64,000 nucleotides of DNA from a bacterium (GTDB lineage Bacteria > Sysuimicrobiota > Sysuimicrobiia > Sysuimicrobiales > Humicultoraceae), in the NCBI GenBank assembly GCA_031082185.1, contig JAVHLI010000001.1, positions 62,001 through 126,000 of the forward strand, given 5' to 3'. The notes beneath the pieces were generated by a model that was not told the DNA's origin, did not search any database, and was given only the letters and a program-made list of their open reading frames with translations. Below, in pieces: positions 34,848 through 43,316 of the stretch (position 1 is the stretch's first letter; each line of letters opens with the position of its first letter). The position numbers and the translations under genes are program-made.

Positions 34848-35858
34848 ATGAACCTTGCCACCTACGTGGCCCGGCGGCTGGGACTGATGGTGTTTGTCCT
34901 CTTTGGGGTGCTGGTCATCACTTTCGTCGTATCGCACGTCATCCCGGCAGACCCGGTCGGGGCCATCCTTGGGGGCAATGCCCCTTCGGAGAAGGTGGAT
35001 GCGCTGCGCGCGCAACTCGGTCTGGACAAACCGCTGCCCGAGCAGTTCGTCGCCTACCTGTGGGGCGCGGTCCACGGCGATCTCGGGAGATCGCTGCGCA
35101 CTGGCCGGCCCGTTTGGGACGACATTCAGCAGTACTTCCCGGCAACCGTCGAACTCACGATGAGCGCCATCTTTCTGGCTATCATCCTTGGTGTTCCGAT
35201 GGGGGTCATCTCGGCGGTCCGACGGAACCAGGCGCCTGACCACGCGGCCCGCCTGTTCTCCATCGTGGGAGTCTCGATGCCCGTGTTCTGGACCGGTCTG
35301 GTCCTGATGCTGCTGCTGTACTACCGGTTCGGATGGCTTCCCGGCCCGGGCCGGCTCGATCTCGCCGTGCTCCCGCCGCCCAGCCGCACGGGCCTGCTGC
35401 TGCTGGACGGTCTGGTTGCACGCAACTGGGAGGCGGTCCGCAATGCTCTGGCCCACCTGATCATGCCGGCTTTCGTGCTTGGGTATGTTGCGACGGCCAC
35501 CATCGCTCGCATCACCCGCTCGAGCATGCTTGACATTCTGAGCCAGGACTTCATCCGCACGGCGCGCGCCAAGGGCCTGCGCGAGCAGGTGGTCATCCTC
35601 CGCCACGCACTCCGCAACGCCCTCATCCCGACCGTCACGATTATCGGTCTGGTATTCGGGGGACTGCTGGAAGGGTCGGTGCTGACCGAGACGATCTTTG
35701 CCTGGCCGGGGCTAGGACGTTACATCACGACTGCGTACATCACGTTGGACTATCCGGCGGTGATGGGTGGAACACTGTACATCGCCGTCGTGTTCTCGAT
35801 CGTGAATCTGGTGGTGGACCTGACGTATGCGGTCCTCGACCCCCGCATCCGCCTCTGA
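34848..35858 (+). CDS. ABC importer permease, DppB-like
   Basis: 336 residues with about six transmembrane helices. The EAA loop for ATPase contact reads FIRTARAKGLREQVVILRHA. FAWPGLGRYI and the C-terminal LDPRIRL are typical of DppB/OppB. The binding protein lies just upstream and the partner permease overlaps its end by 32 bp. The start is ATG 34848 (MNLATYVARRLG); the long frame opening at 34467 lies inside the upstream gene. Confidence 0.92.
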   Translation: MNLATYVARRLGLMVFVLFGVLVITFVVSHVIPADPVGAILGGNAPSEKVDALRAQLGLDKPLPEQFVAYLWGAVHGDLGRSLRTGRPVWDDIQQYFPATVELTMSAIFLAIILGVPMGVISAVRRNQAPDHAARLFSIVGVSMPVFWTGLVLMLLLYYRFGWLPGPGRLDLAVLPPPSRTGLLLLDGLVARNWEAVRNALAHLIMPAFVLGYVATATIARITRSSMLDILSQDFIRTARAKGLREQVVILRHALRNALIPTVTIIGLVFGGLLEGSVLTETIFAWPGLGRYITTAYITLDYPAVMGGTLYIAVVFSIVNLVVDLTYAVLDPRIRL

Positions 35859-36738
35859 GGCCGGGCGTTTGCCCGAGCGGGCGTACGTGTCGCCCCGCTA
35901 CGAAGAGGTCCGGCGTGCGTACCGCCTCTGGCGCCGCAGCCCCCTGACGATCGTCGGGACTGTGCTCATCGGACTCCTGCTCGCCGTGGCCGCCCTGGCG
36001 CCACTGATAGCGACGCACGATCCACTGGCGCACGATTTCTCGGTCCGGTTACAGTCGCCAAGCCACACTCACCTGTTTGGCACCGACCAGTTTGGGCGCG
36101 ATATCTTCAGCCGGGTTATCCACGGCTCTCGGATCGCGCTGCAGATCATCCTCATCGTCTCGGTGATCAGCGGGGGCATGGGCACGATCACCGGGTGGGT
36201 CTCGGGCTACTTCGGTGGGCGTGTGGACGAGGTTCTCATGCGCCTGACGGACGTGTTCCTGGCCTTCCCCAGCCTTGTTCTGGCCATGGCGTTTGCGGCG
36301 GCGCTGGGGCCGAGCCTCCCCAACATGATCCTGGCTATCTCGCTTGTCACCTGGACCCCGTATGCGCGGATGGCCCGCGGTGAGACGCTCCGGACTAAGA
36401 CCCAGGACTTCGTCGAGGCCGCGCGCGCCTTGGGCGCCAGCGATGCGCGGATCATCATCCGGCACATCGTGCCGATGACAGTCTCAGTCGTCATCGTGCA
36501 GCTCACGCTGCGCATGGGGACGATCGCCCTGACGGCGGCCGGCCTGGGATTCCTGGGGCTGGGCGCTCAGCCCCCGACGCCGGAGTGGGGCGCCATGGTG
36601 AGCGACGGGCGCTCCTACCTCGTGGACCAGTGGTGGATGTCCACCCTGCCCGGGTCGGCAATCGCCGCTGCGGTGCTGGGGTTCAACCTGCTAGGCGACG
36701 GGATCCGCGACATCCTCGACCCGCGCCTGCGCCGCTGA
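35827..36738 (+). CDS. ABC importer permease, DppC-like
   Basis: 303 residues. It has an N-terminal OppC-type segment (YRLWRRSPLTIVGTVLIG), FGTDQFGRDIFSRVI, five to six transmembrane helices and the EAA loop FVEAARALGASDARIIIRHI. It forms the import channel with the DppB-like subunit. It overlaps that gene by 32 bp. The operon ends here; the next gene is on the other strand. Confidence 0.92.
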   Translation: MRSSTPASASEAGRLPERAYVSPRYEEVRRAYRLWRRSPLTIVGTVLIGLLLAVAALAPLIATHDPLAHDFSVRLQSPSHTHLFGTDQFGRDIFSRVIHGSRIALQIILIVSVISGGMGTITGWVSGYFGGRVDEVLMRLTDVFLAFPSLVLAMAFAAALGPSLPNMILAISLVTWTPYARMARGETLRTKTQDFVEAARALGASDARIIIRHIVPMTVSVVIVQLTLRMGTIALTAAGLGFLGLGAQPPTPEWGAMVSDGRSYLVDQWWMSTLPGSAIAAAVLGFNLLGDGIRDILDPRLRR

Positions 36739-36751
36739 CGCGCCGCCCACG

Positions 36752-37732
36752 TTAACCCTCCAGCCTCTTTGCGAATGTCACCCACGCCGGCATCCGCACG
36801 AACCCGAGCTTAGCGTTGATCGCGAGCATGACCTCGTTCCGGCTGCTGTTGAACGTGCGGATCACCCGGTAGCCCTGCTCTTGAGCGTATTCGATGGTCG
36901 CTACCTTCAATGCCATAGCGACTCCCTGCCCGCGGTGGGCCGGGAGCACCGCGGTGAGTTGTTGGTGGAGCAGGCCCGGATCGCCGTCGCTGCGCTTGAG
37001 CGCACTTTCGCCCACGTAGAGGTCTCCCATCTTGGCCAGGAAGAAGGCGTCGAGCAGCACACGTGGATGGTGGACCTCCTGGGCCAGGAACTCCTCTTGT
37101 GTGGGCGGCGTGGGCGGTTCGGGGTCGTCGCGGGGTATGTCAATGTCCAGGACGCAGTGCGCCAGGTAGACGGCTTCTAGGCAGTTGGCGTCGCGGCGGA
37201 GTTCTTCTTGCAGTGTGGTGATTGTGAACCCCAGCCGGCCCATGCGCTCTAGGTAGCCGCGGAACCGGTCCAGGTTGACGCCGGCGACCTCCAGCCGTGA
37301 CTCGAACTCGCGCGCCTGCTCGACGAACCCGTAGCGTTGCAGGAATACGACGGCGCGGCTCCGGTCCTCGCGCGTCCAGGCCTTGAGCCGGCGCCCGCCA
37401 TGGGCCCTGACCGCGGACAGGATCTCATCCATGAGCCGACTGCCGATGCCCCGGCCCTGATGGTCCGGGTGGACGTTCACGAAGGAGAAGAACTTCTCCG
37501 GGTGGTGCGCCCAGGGGACGTGGCGATAGCCGGCGTGGGCGACCACCTCGTCCGTACCAGGGGCAGTCGCCACCAGCCACTCCGAGACGTAGCGCCTCCG
37601 GTCAATCCGGGAGATCTCGTGCCGCATCTCCTCTACGGTGGTGGGCAGGTCCGGGTTGATCGCGTTGTGTATCCAGGCCAGCGCCGGGAGGTCAGCCTCG
37701 CTCAGTTCTCGAACGATCGTCTCTGCGCCCAT
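36752..37732 (-). CDS. tandem GNAT acetyltransferase
   Basis: 326 residues with two GNAT domains. The first has VHPDHQGRGIGSRLMDEIL (motif A, about residue 92). The second has LPAHRGQGVAMALKVATIEY and ends with NAKLGFVRMPAWVTF. Tandem GNATs include mycothiol synthase-like enzymes, but substrate cannot be told. It is convergent with the permease gene and divergent from the M20 gene (39 bp gap). Confidence 0.85.
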   Translation of the reverse strand: MGAETIVRELSEADLPALAWIHNAINPDLPTTVEEMRHEISRIDRRRYVSEWLVATAPGTDEVVAHAGYRHVPWAHHPEKFFSFVNVHPDHQGRGIGSRLMDEILSAVRAHGGRRLKAWTREDRSRAVVFLQRYGFVEQAREFESRLEVAGVNLDRFRGYLERMGRLGFTITTLQEELRRDANCLEAVYLAHCVLDIDIPRDDPEPPTPPTQEEFLAQEVHHPRVLLDAFFLAKMGDLYVGESALKRSDGDPGLLHQQLTAVLPAHRGQGVAMALKVATIEYAQEQGYRVIRTFNSSRNEVMLAINAKLGFVRMPAWVTFAKRLEG

Positions 37733-37771
37733 TGCGCAGACATTCTATCAGGATCTACAGAGGAGGACACC

Positions 37772-38950
37772 GTGAGTCACGCATCTATGAACGCCTCCGC
37801 CCGCCTGGCAGCCGCCACGGCACGCCGCACCGAGGACGCGCTTCGTCTGCTCGAGATTCTGGTCAACATGGACACGGGCTCCCGGTCGCTGGACGGCCTG
37901 TCCACGGCGGGCAACTGGATTCAGGAGCAACTTGAGGGCCTGGGCCTATTGGTAGAGCGGCACGAGCACGCGGATGCCGGACCCACGCTGGTAGGCCGCA
38001 GGTCTGGGTCCGGGCGCCTCCGGTTGCTCTTCCTGGCGCACTACGATACCGTATTCGACCCGGGCGAGCCGGCGCGCAGACCGTTTCGGGTTGAGGCAGG
38101 CCGGGCGTACGGGCCCGGAGTGGCGGACATGAAGGGCGGTATCGTAACTCTGTGGGAAGCGCTGCGGGTCCTGAACGGGGAAGGGTGGGACAACTTCGCG
38201 ACGCTGACCGTGATTCACAACGCCGACGAGGAAGTCGGCTCGCTGGCCTCGCGGGGCATTATTGAGGCCGAGGGTCGGAACTGCGACCTCTGCCTCGTGC
38301 ACGAACCGGGCCGACTCGACGGGTCGGTGGTCACCGCGCGGAAGGGCGTTGGCAGGTACGTGTTGACGGTACACGGTAGGGCGGCCCACGCAGGCGTCAA
38401 CCCACAGGACGGTGCAAGCGCGGTCGTGGCCCTGGCGCGCAAGATCCTGGAGATCCACGCGCTCAACGATCCTGCCAGGGGCGTCTCGGCCAACACGATT
38501 GTGACCGCCGGCGGTACCCGATCGAATGTCGTGCCCGACCTGGCCGCGGCCGAGATTGATCTGCGGCTGCCTACCGTCGCGCTCGGCGCGGAGGCAATCG
38601 CGCGGCTGGAGGAGATCACGCAGGCCCAGCACCTCCCCGGTACACACGCAACGCTTTCCGGCGAGGTCAACAGGCCGCCGTTTGAGGCCGGGCCGGGCAG
38701 TCTGGCGCTGTTCGAACTGGCGCGCGAGGCCGCGGCAGTGCTCGGATTCCCGCTTACCGCCGCGACGACGGGCGGCGGTTCCGACGGCAACTTCATCGCG
38801 CCGCTTGGCGTGCCCGTACTTGACGGCATGGGCGCGGTGGGCGGAGGATACCACGGTCCCGATGAGTACCTGGAACTCGCAACGCTGCCGCGGCGCGCGG
38901 CTCTGACGGCGCTGCTCGTTTGGGAGGTCTGCCGCCGAGGGGCGGCCTAG
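37772..38950 (+). CDS. M20-family metallopeptidase, carboxypeptidase G2-like
   Basis: 392 residues. Ligand motifs follow the family order: FLAHYDTVFD (first His, then Asp), GPGVADMKGG (bridging Asp), NADEEVGS (catalytic and metal Glu), HEPG and, at the end, GGGYHGPDEYL (last His). The lid domain lies between about residues 185 and 295. It cleaves C-terminal or amide-linked amino acids in the cytoplasm. GTG 37772 follows AGAGGAGGACACC. Confidence 0.9.
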   Translation: MSHASMNASARLAAATARRTEDALRLLEILVNMDTGSRSLDGLSTAGNWIQEQLEGLGLLVERHEHADAGPTLVGRRSGSGRLRLLFLAHYDTVFDPGEPARRPFRVEAGRAYGPGVADMKGGIVTLWEALRVLNGEGWDNFATLTVIHNADEEVGSLASRGIIEAEGRNCDLCLVHEPGRLDGSVVTARKGVGRYVLTVHGRAAHAGVNPQDGASAVVALARKILEIHALNDPARGVSANTIVTAGGTRSNVVPDLAAAEIDLRLPTVALGAEAIARLEEITQAQHLPGTHATLSGEVNRPPFEAGPGSLALFELAREAAAVLGFPLTAATTGGGSDGNFIAPLGVPVLDGMGAVGGGYHGPDEYLELATLPRRAALTALLVWEVCRRGAA

Positions 38951-38959
38951 GAGGGGGGT

Positions 38960-41695
38960 CTAGCCGGGGCCCTCGCCCAGCATCCGCCTCAGCATCATGT
39001 TCAATATGCCGCCGTGGCGGTAGTACTCGATCTCCACCGGCGCATCTATCCGCACGAGTGCCTCGAACACAGTCTCGGCGCCGTCGGGGCGCCGCGCACG
39101 CACCCGGACGCGCTGCCGCGGTCGGAGGCCCGCCTCGATTCCCTCGATCGCATAGACTTCGGAGCCGTCCAGCCCGAGCGTTGCGCGGCCCTCGCCCTCT
39201 GCGAACTGAAGGGGGAGAATTCCCATCCCCACCAGGTTGCTGCGGTGTATGCGCTCGTAGCTCTCGACGATCACTGCGCGCACCCCGAGCAGGGCCGGGC
39301 CCTTCGCCGCCCAGTCGCGCGAGCTACCTCCGCCGTACTCCTTGCCGGCAATGATGATGAGCGGAACGCCCTCCTGCCGGTAGCGCATCGCCGCGTCGTA
39401 GATGAACATGACGTCGCCGCTGGGATGGTGGACGGTCTTCGGGCCCTCGACACCGGGCAGCATCTGGTTCTTGATCCGGATGTTGCCGAAGGTGCCCCGC
39501 ATCATCACCTCGTGGTTGCCGCGCCGCGCCCCGTAGGTGTTGAACTCCGCCTGGGGCACGCCTCGCTCGATCAGGTATTGCCCGGCCGGGCTATGGGCCG
39601 CGATCGAGCCGGCCGGCGAGATGTGATCGGTTGTGATGGAGTCGCCCAGCACGGCCAGGGCGCGGGCGCCGGTGATGTCGCGCAGCGGCGGCGGCTCGGC
39701 CGGAAGGCCGACGAAGAACGGCGGCTCCTGAATGTATGTGGACGCCGGATCCCATTCGTAGATCGCGCCTTCTGGGATCGGGAGACTTTTCCATGTGTCG
39801 CCACCCTCGAAGACCCGCGCGTACTGCTCTTGGAACTGCTCCTTCCGCAACGTGGCCTCCTGGGCCGCTCGGATCTCGTCCTGCGTGGGCCAGAGGTCGC
39901 ACAGGTAGACAGGAGCGCCGTCCCGGTCGTGTCCCAGCGGGTCGCTGGTGAGGTCAATGTCCACGCGGCCGGCCAGGGCGTACGCCACAACCAGAGGCGG
40001 CGAGGCCAGGTAGTTGGCCCGCACCAGTGGGTGGATGCGGCCTTCGAAGTTGCGGTTGCCGCTCAGCACCGCGGCTGCTACCAGGTCGCCCTCGCGCACC
40101 GCCGCTGCCACCGGATCCGGCAGCGGGCCGCTGTTGCCGATGCAGGTCGTGCAGCCGTAGCCGACTACATGGAAGCCGAGCTGCTCAAGCGGGGCCAGCA
40201 GCCCGGCGTCGCGCAGGTACTCGGTGACAACCCGGGATCCGGGTGCCAGGCTGGTCTTGACGTGACCGGGAACCCCTAACCCGCGCTCAACTGCCTTCCT
40301 GGCCAGCAGTCCTGCGCCAATCATGACCGACGGGTTGGAGGTGTTCGTGCACGATGTGATCGCGGCTATGACCACCGCCCCGTGCCCGATCTCGCCGCTG
40401 GGGCCGTCAGGTGGGACCGGGACCGATCGGAGAGGGACCGTGCGTCCCGCCTGCTCGCCGGTCAGGTCGAAGCCACGCTCGGACACCGGCGCGGTCAGGG
40501 CGGAGCGGAACGCGCGGCCGGCCGCTCCCAGCGCCACCCTGTCCTGCGGTCGCTTGGGACCAGACAGGCTGGGTTCAACGGTCCCAAGATCGAGCGTCAG
40601 GATCTCGCTGAACTCGGGCTCCGGCGTCGCCGCGGTCCGGAACAGCCCCTGCTCCTTGCAGTAGGCCTCGACCAGCGCCACCTGCGATCCAGAGCGCCCG
40701 GTAAGGCGTAGATACTCCAGGGTCTCATCGTCCACAGGAAAGAACCCAACTGTGGCGCCGTACTCAGGTGCCATGTTGCCGATCGTCGCACGGTCGGGCA
40801 GCGTCAGCGCAGCCACTCCATCGCCAAAGAACTCGACGAACTTGCCAACTACTCCCCGCTTCCGGAGCACCTCGGTCACGGTCAGGACCAGGTCGGTGGC
40901 GTTCACGCCCTCGCGCAGGGCGCCGGTCAGCCGGAAACCCACGACCTCGGGCAGGAGCATGTAGAATGGCTGGCCGAGCATGTTCGCTTCGGCCTCGATG
41001 CCGCCCACGCCCCAACCCAGCACGCCCAGGCCGTTGATCATCGTCGTGTGCGAATCCAGCCCCACCAGCGAGTCGGGAAACGCGGTCGTTATGCCGCCCG
41101 ACGTGCGTGTTGCAACGACGGTGGCCAGGTACTCCAGGTTGACCTGATGGACGATGCCGGTGTTGGGCGGTACGAGCTGGAAGTTGCGGAAGGAGTTCTG
41201 CGCCCAGCGGAGGAACGCGTACCGCTCGCGGTTGCGCTCGAACTCGCGCTCCGCGTTCACGGCCAGTGCCGCGTCAGAGCCGAACGCGTCCACCTGGACC
41301 GAGTGATCAATGACCAGGTCCACGGGGTTTGTGGGGTTTATCCTGGCGGGATCCCCTCCGCGGCGGTGCAGCTCGGCGCGCATCGCCGCCAGGTCGGCCA
41401 CCGCGGGGACGCCCGTCAGGTCCTGCAGCAGCACCCGCGCCGGCAGGAACGGAACGTCGCGCTCCGATGGCTTCGGGGTCCACCCGGCGACTGCCCGGAC
41501 ATCGTCCTCGGTTATCAGCACGCCGTCACACTGGCGCAGCGCAGCCTCCAATAGTATGCGGATCGAGAACGGCAGGCGGTCGGGTCGTCCGAGCCCCGCA
41601 CGCTCCAGGTGGCCCAGCCGGTAGATCTCCACCGTCCCGTTCGGGGCCCGTAGTGTGTCCCTGGCGCCAAACACATCGAATACATCAGCCGGCAT
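38960..41695 (-). CDS. acnA: aconitate hydratase A
   Basis: 911 residues, full AcnA length. Cluster ligands appear as ITSCTN (about residue 440) and GYGCTTCIGNSG (about 505). Substrate-binding segments include SVQVDAFG, DSHTTMINGLG, GNRNFEGRIHP and GKEYGGGSSRDWAAKG in the swivel domain. It converts citrate to isocitrate in the TCA cycle. Only 9 bp separate it from the convergent M20 gene. Confidence 0.96.
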   Translation of the reverse strand: MPADVFDVFGARDTLRAPNGTVEIYRLGHLERAGLGRPDRLPFSIRILLEAALRQCDGVLITEDDVRAVAGWTPKPSERDVPFLPARVLLQDLTGVPAVADLAAMRAELHRRGGDPARINPTNPVDLVIDHSVQVDAFGSDAALAVNAEREFERNRERYAFLRWAQNSFRNFQLVPPNTGIVHQVNLEYLATVVATRTSGGITTAFPDSLVGLDSHTTMINGLGVLGWGVGGIEAEANMLGQPFYMLLPEVVGFRLTGALREGVNATDLVLTVTEVLRKRGVVGKFVEFFGDGVAALTLPDRATIGNMAPEYGATVGFFPVDDETLEYLRLTGRSGSQVALVEAYCKEQGLFRTAATPEPEFSEILTLDLGTVEPSLSGPKRPQDRVALGAAGRAFRSALTAPVSERGFDLTGEQAGRTVPLRSVPVPPDGPSGEIGHGAVVIAAITSCTNTSNPSVMIGAGLLARKAVERGLGVPGHVKTSLAPGSRVVTEYLRDAGLLAPLEQLGFHVVGYGCTTCIGNSGPLPDPVAAAVREGDLVAAAVLSGNRNFEGRIHPLVRANYLASPPLVVAYALAGRVDIDLTSDPLGHDRDGAPVYLCDLWPTQDEIRAAQEATLRKEQFQEQYARVFEGGDTWKSLPIPEGAIYEWDPASTYIQEPPFFVGLPAEPPPLRDITGARALAVLGDSITTDHISPAGSIAAHSPAGQYLIERGVPQAEFNTYGARRGNHEVMMRGTFGNIRIKNQMLPGVEGPKTVHHPSGDVMFIYDAAMRYRQEGVPLIIIAGKEYGGGSSRDWAAKGPALLGVRAVIVESYERIHRSNLVGMGILPLQFAEGEGRATLGLDGSEVYAIEGIEAGLRPRQRVRVRARRPDGAETVFEALVRIDAPVEIEYYRHGGILNMMLRRMLGEGPG

Positions 41696-41789
41696 GCGTC
41701 ACCTCACAGGGTGTCTCCTAACGCCGTCCGCGTCGTTGATTACAACGGGCTCCGGTGGACATCCATTCCACCCCGCCTCCGGGCAGGAG

Positions 41790-42725
41790 ATGAACCCCGG
41801 CAAGGCCAAGAACAAGAACGAGATGAACATGACTTCTTGTGCGCGGAGCCGTCGGCGACACCTCCTGGGCCCCCCGGGCATTGCCCTGATCGCTTGGGTC
41901 ATCACCGCCTCGGCCATCATCGCCGTGCCCTGCCTGGCCCAGGCCTTATCGGTAGACGTGCACGCCCATCGCGGCGGCGCCGCGATGGCGCCGGAGAACA
42001 CGCTGGCCGCGGTGCGCAGTGCGCTGGCGCTGGGCGCGGACGTTATCGAGCTCGACCTGCACGTATCGCGGGACGGCGCGGTCGTGGTCATTCACGACGC
42101 GACGCTGGACCGCACGACCACCGGCCGTGGGTTCGTTCGCGAGACGGCGCTGGCCGACCTTCAGCGCCTCGATGCCGGGGGCTGGTTCCACGCGCGCTTC
42201 GCCGGCGAGCGAGTCCCGACGCTGCGCGAGGTGCTGGAAGTGGTCAAGGGGCACGGCAACGATCGGGTGCGCCTGAACCTCGAGACCAAGTACGATGCCC
42301 GAGGCCCCGCCCCACCGGCGAACTTCGAGGAGCTGGTGCTGGAGCAGTTGCGCGCGGCAGGGCTGTCGGGCCGCACGATTGTCCAGTCGTTCTACTACCC
42401 GTCAATCGTCCGAGTGAAAGCGCTCGACTCCTCGATGACGACCGCCGCGCTTCGGTCGCCCCTGAACCCTCCGCTCGATCCGGTCGCGGACGTCCGGGCG
42501 GCGCGCGCAGACATCTACTCGCCCGGCTTCCGCCTGGTTACCAAAGAGGCGTTAGAAGCCCTGCACCGCGCCGGCATACCGGTGGTCCCGTGGACCGTGA
42601 ACGAGCCGGCCGACATGGAGCGCCTCCTGGCGCTGGGAATCGGCGCGCTGCGCGGCGACGGTATTATCACCGACCACCCCGACCGGCTCATCCAGGTGCT
42701 GCGGGCGCGAGGCCTGCGGCCCTGA
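41790..42725 (+). CDS. glycerophosphodiester phosphodiesterase, secreted
   Basis: About 311 residues. After a signal-like N-terminus (RRRHLLGPPGIALIAW then hydrophobic to LAQA) the catalytic motifs are HAHRGGAAMAPENTL, ELDLHVSRDGAVVVIHD and LNLETK, ending with VPWTVN. It hydrolyses deacylated phospholipids to glycerol 3-phosphate plus alcohol, probably outside the membrane. The start is uncertain: ATG 41790 has AGGAG almost abutting, while ATG 41823 or 41829 would give a more normal signal peptide. The stop abuts the convergent Spy-like gene (1 bp gap). Confidence 0.85.
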   Translation: MNPGKAKNKNEMNMTSCARSRRRHLLGPPGIALIAWVITASAIIAVPCLAQALSVDVHAHRGGAAMAPENTLAAVRSALALGADVIELDLHVSRDGAVVVIHDATLDRTTTGRGFVRETALADLQRLDAGGWFHARFAGERVPTLREVLEVVKGHGNDRVRLNLETKYDARGPAPPANFEELVLEQLRAAGLSGRTIVQSFYYPSIVRVKALDSSMTTAALRSPLNPPLDPVADVRAARADIYSPGFRLVTKEALEALHRAGIPVVPWTVNEPADMERLLALGIGALRGDGIITDHPDRLIQVLRARGLRP

Positions 42726-42726
42726 C

Positions 42727-43173
42727 TTAGCGGACGCGGTCGCGGCGGGCCCTCATTCGCTGCGCGTTCATTTCCTGGAACCGGCTCCACTGCTCCGGTG
42801 TCAGGATCCCCCGCAGCTCCAACGAAACCTCCAGGCGCGCGCGCACCATCTGGCCGTACAGATCGCCGATACGGCGTGAGATCGCCTCAATCCGCGCCCG
42901 GTCGGGCTTGGCCTCGAGCATCAACTCACGGGCATCGAGCCGGGCCCGTCCCTGTGCGATCCTGAGCTTCGCGGTGCGCTCCCTGTGCGCGGCAAGAACC
43001 TGCTCGACCCGTGTGGCCTGAGCTTCGGTCAGCCCTAGCCGCTGGCGGAGCCCCGCTCCCCCCGGCCCTGGCGCACCCGGCCCAGGCGCTCCGGGCGCCT
43101 GCGCGCTGGTGACACCGGTCCAGGCCGAGGTCACCAGCGCCACGGCAAGGACACAGATGAGGAAGTACCGCAT
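42727..43173 (-). CDS. Spy/CpxP-family periplasmic protein
   Basis: 148 residues. A signal peptide (about 24 residues, to TSAQA) and a Pro/Gly linker precede two LTxxQ-like repeats, LGLTEAQATRVEQVL and LTPEQWSRFQEM, the hallmark of Spy/CpxP/ZraP chaperone and metal-stress proteins. A helical hairpin lies between. GGAGGTG precedes the ATG by five bases. No two-component partner is adjacent. Confidence 0.8.
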   Translation of the reverse strand: MRYFLICVLAVALVTSAWTGVTSAQAPGAPGPGAPGPGGAGLRQRLGLTEAQATRVEQVLAAHRERTAKLRIAQGRARLDARELMLEAKPDRARIEAISRRIGDLYGQMVRARLEVSLELRGILTPEQWSRFQEMNAQRMRARRDRVR

Positions 43174-43316
43174 CACTACACCTCCTAGAATAGCGTATCT
43201 CAGCGTATCTCAATGCGTTGGACGCCGGTGGACCGGGGGCGGGTTGAGCGGCGGTACTGGTAGGTGCGGTATTTGGGCATATCTATATGGATGAGCGCGG
43301 CGGAGGCAACACACCC

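Noticed and set aside
39014-40279. 421-codon plus-strand frame
   Set aside because: Antisense to aconitase, which has every cluster and substrate motif.
41711-42730. 339-codon frame over the glycerophosphodiesterase gene
   Set aside because: Same strand but wrong frame; the phosphodiesterase motifs are all in the frame ending at 42725.
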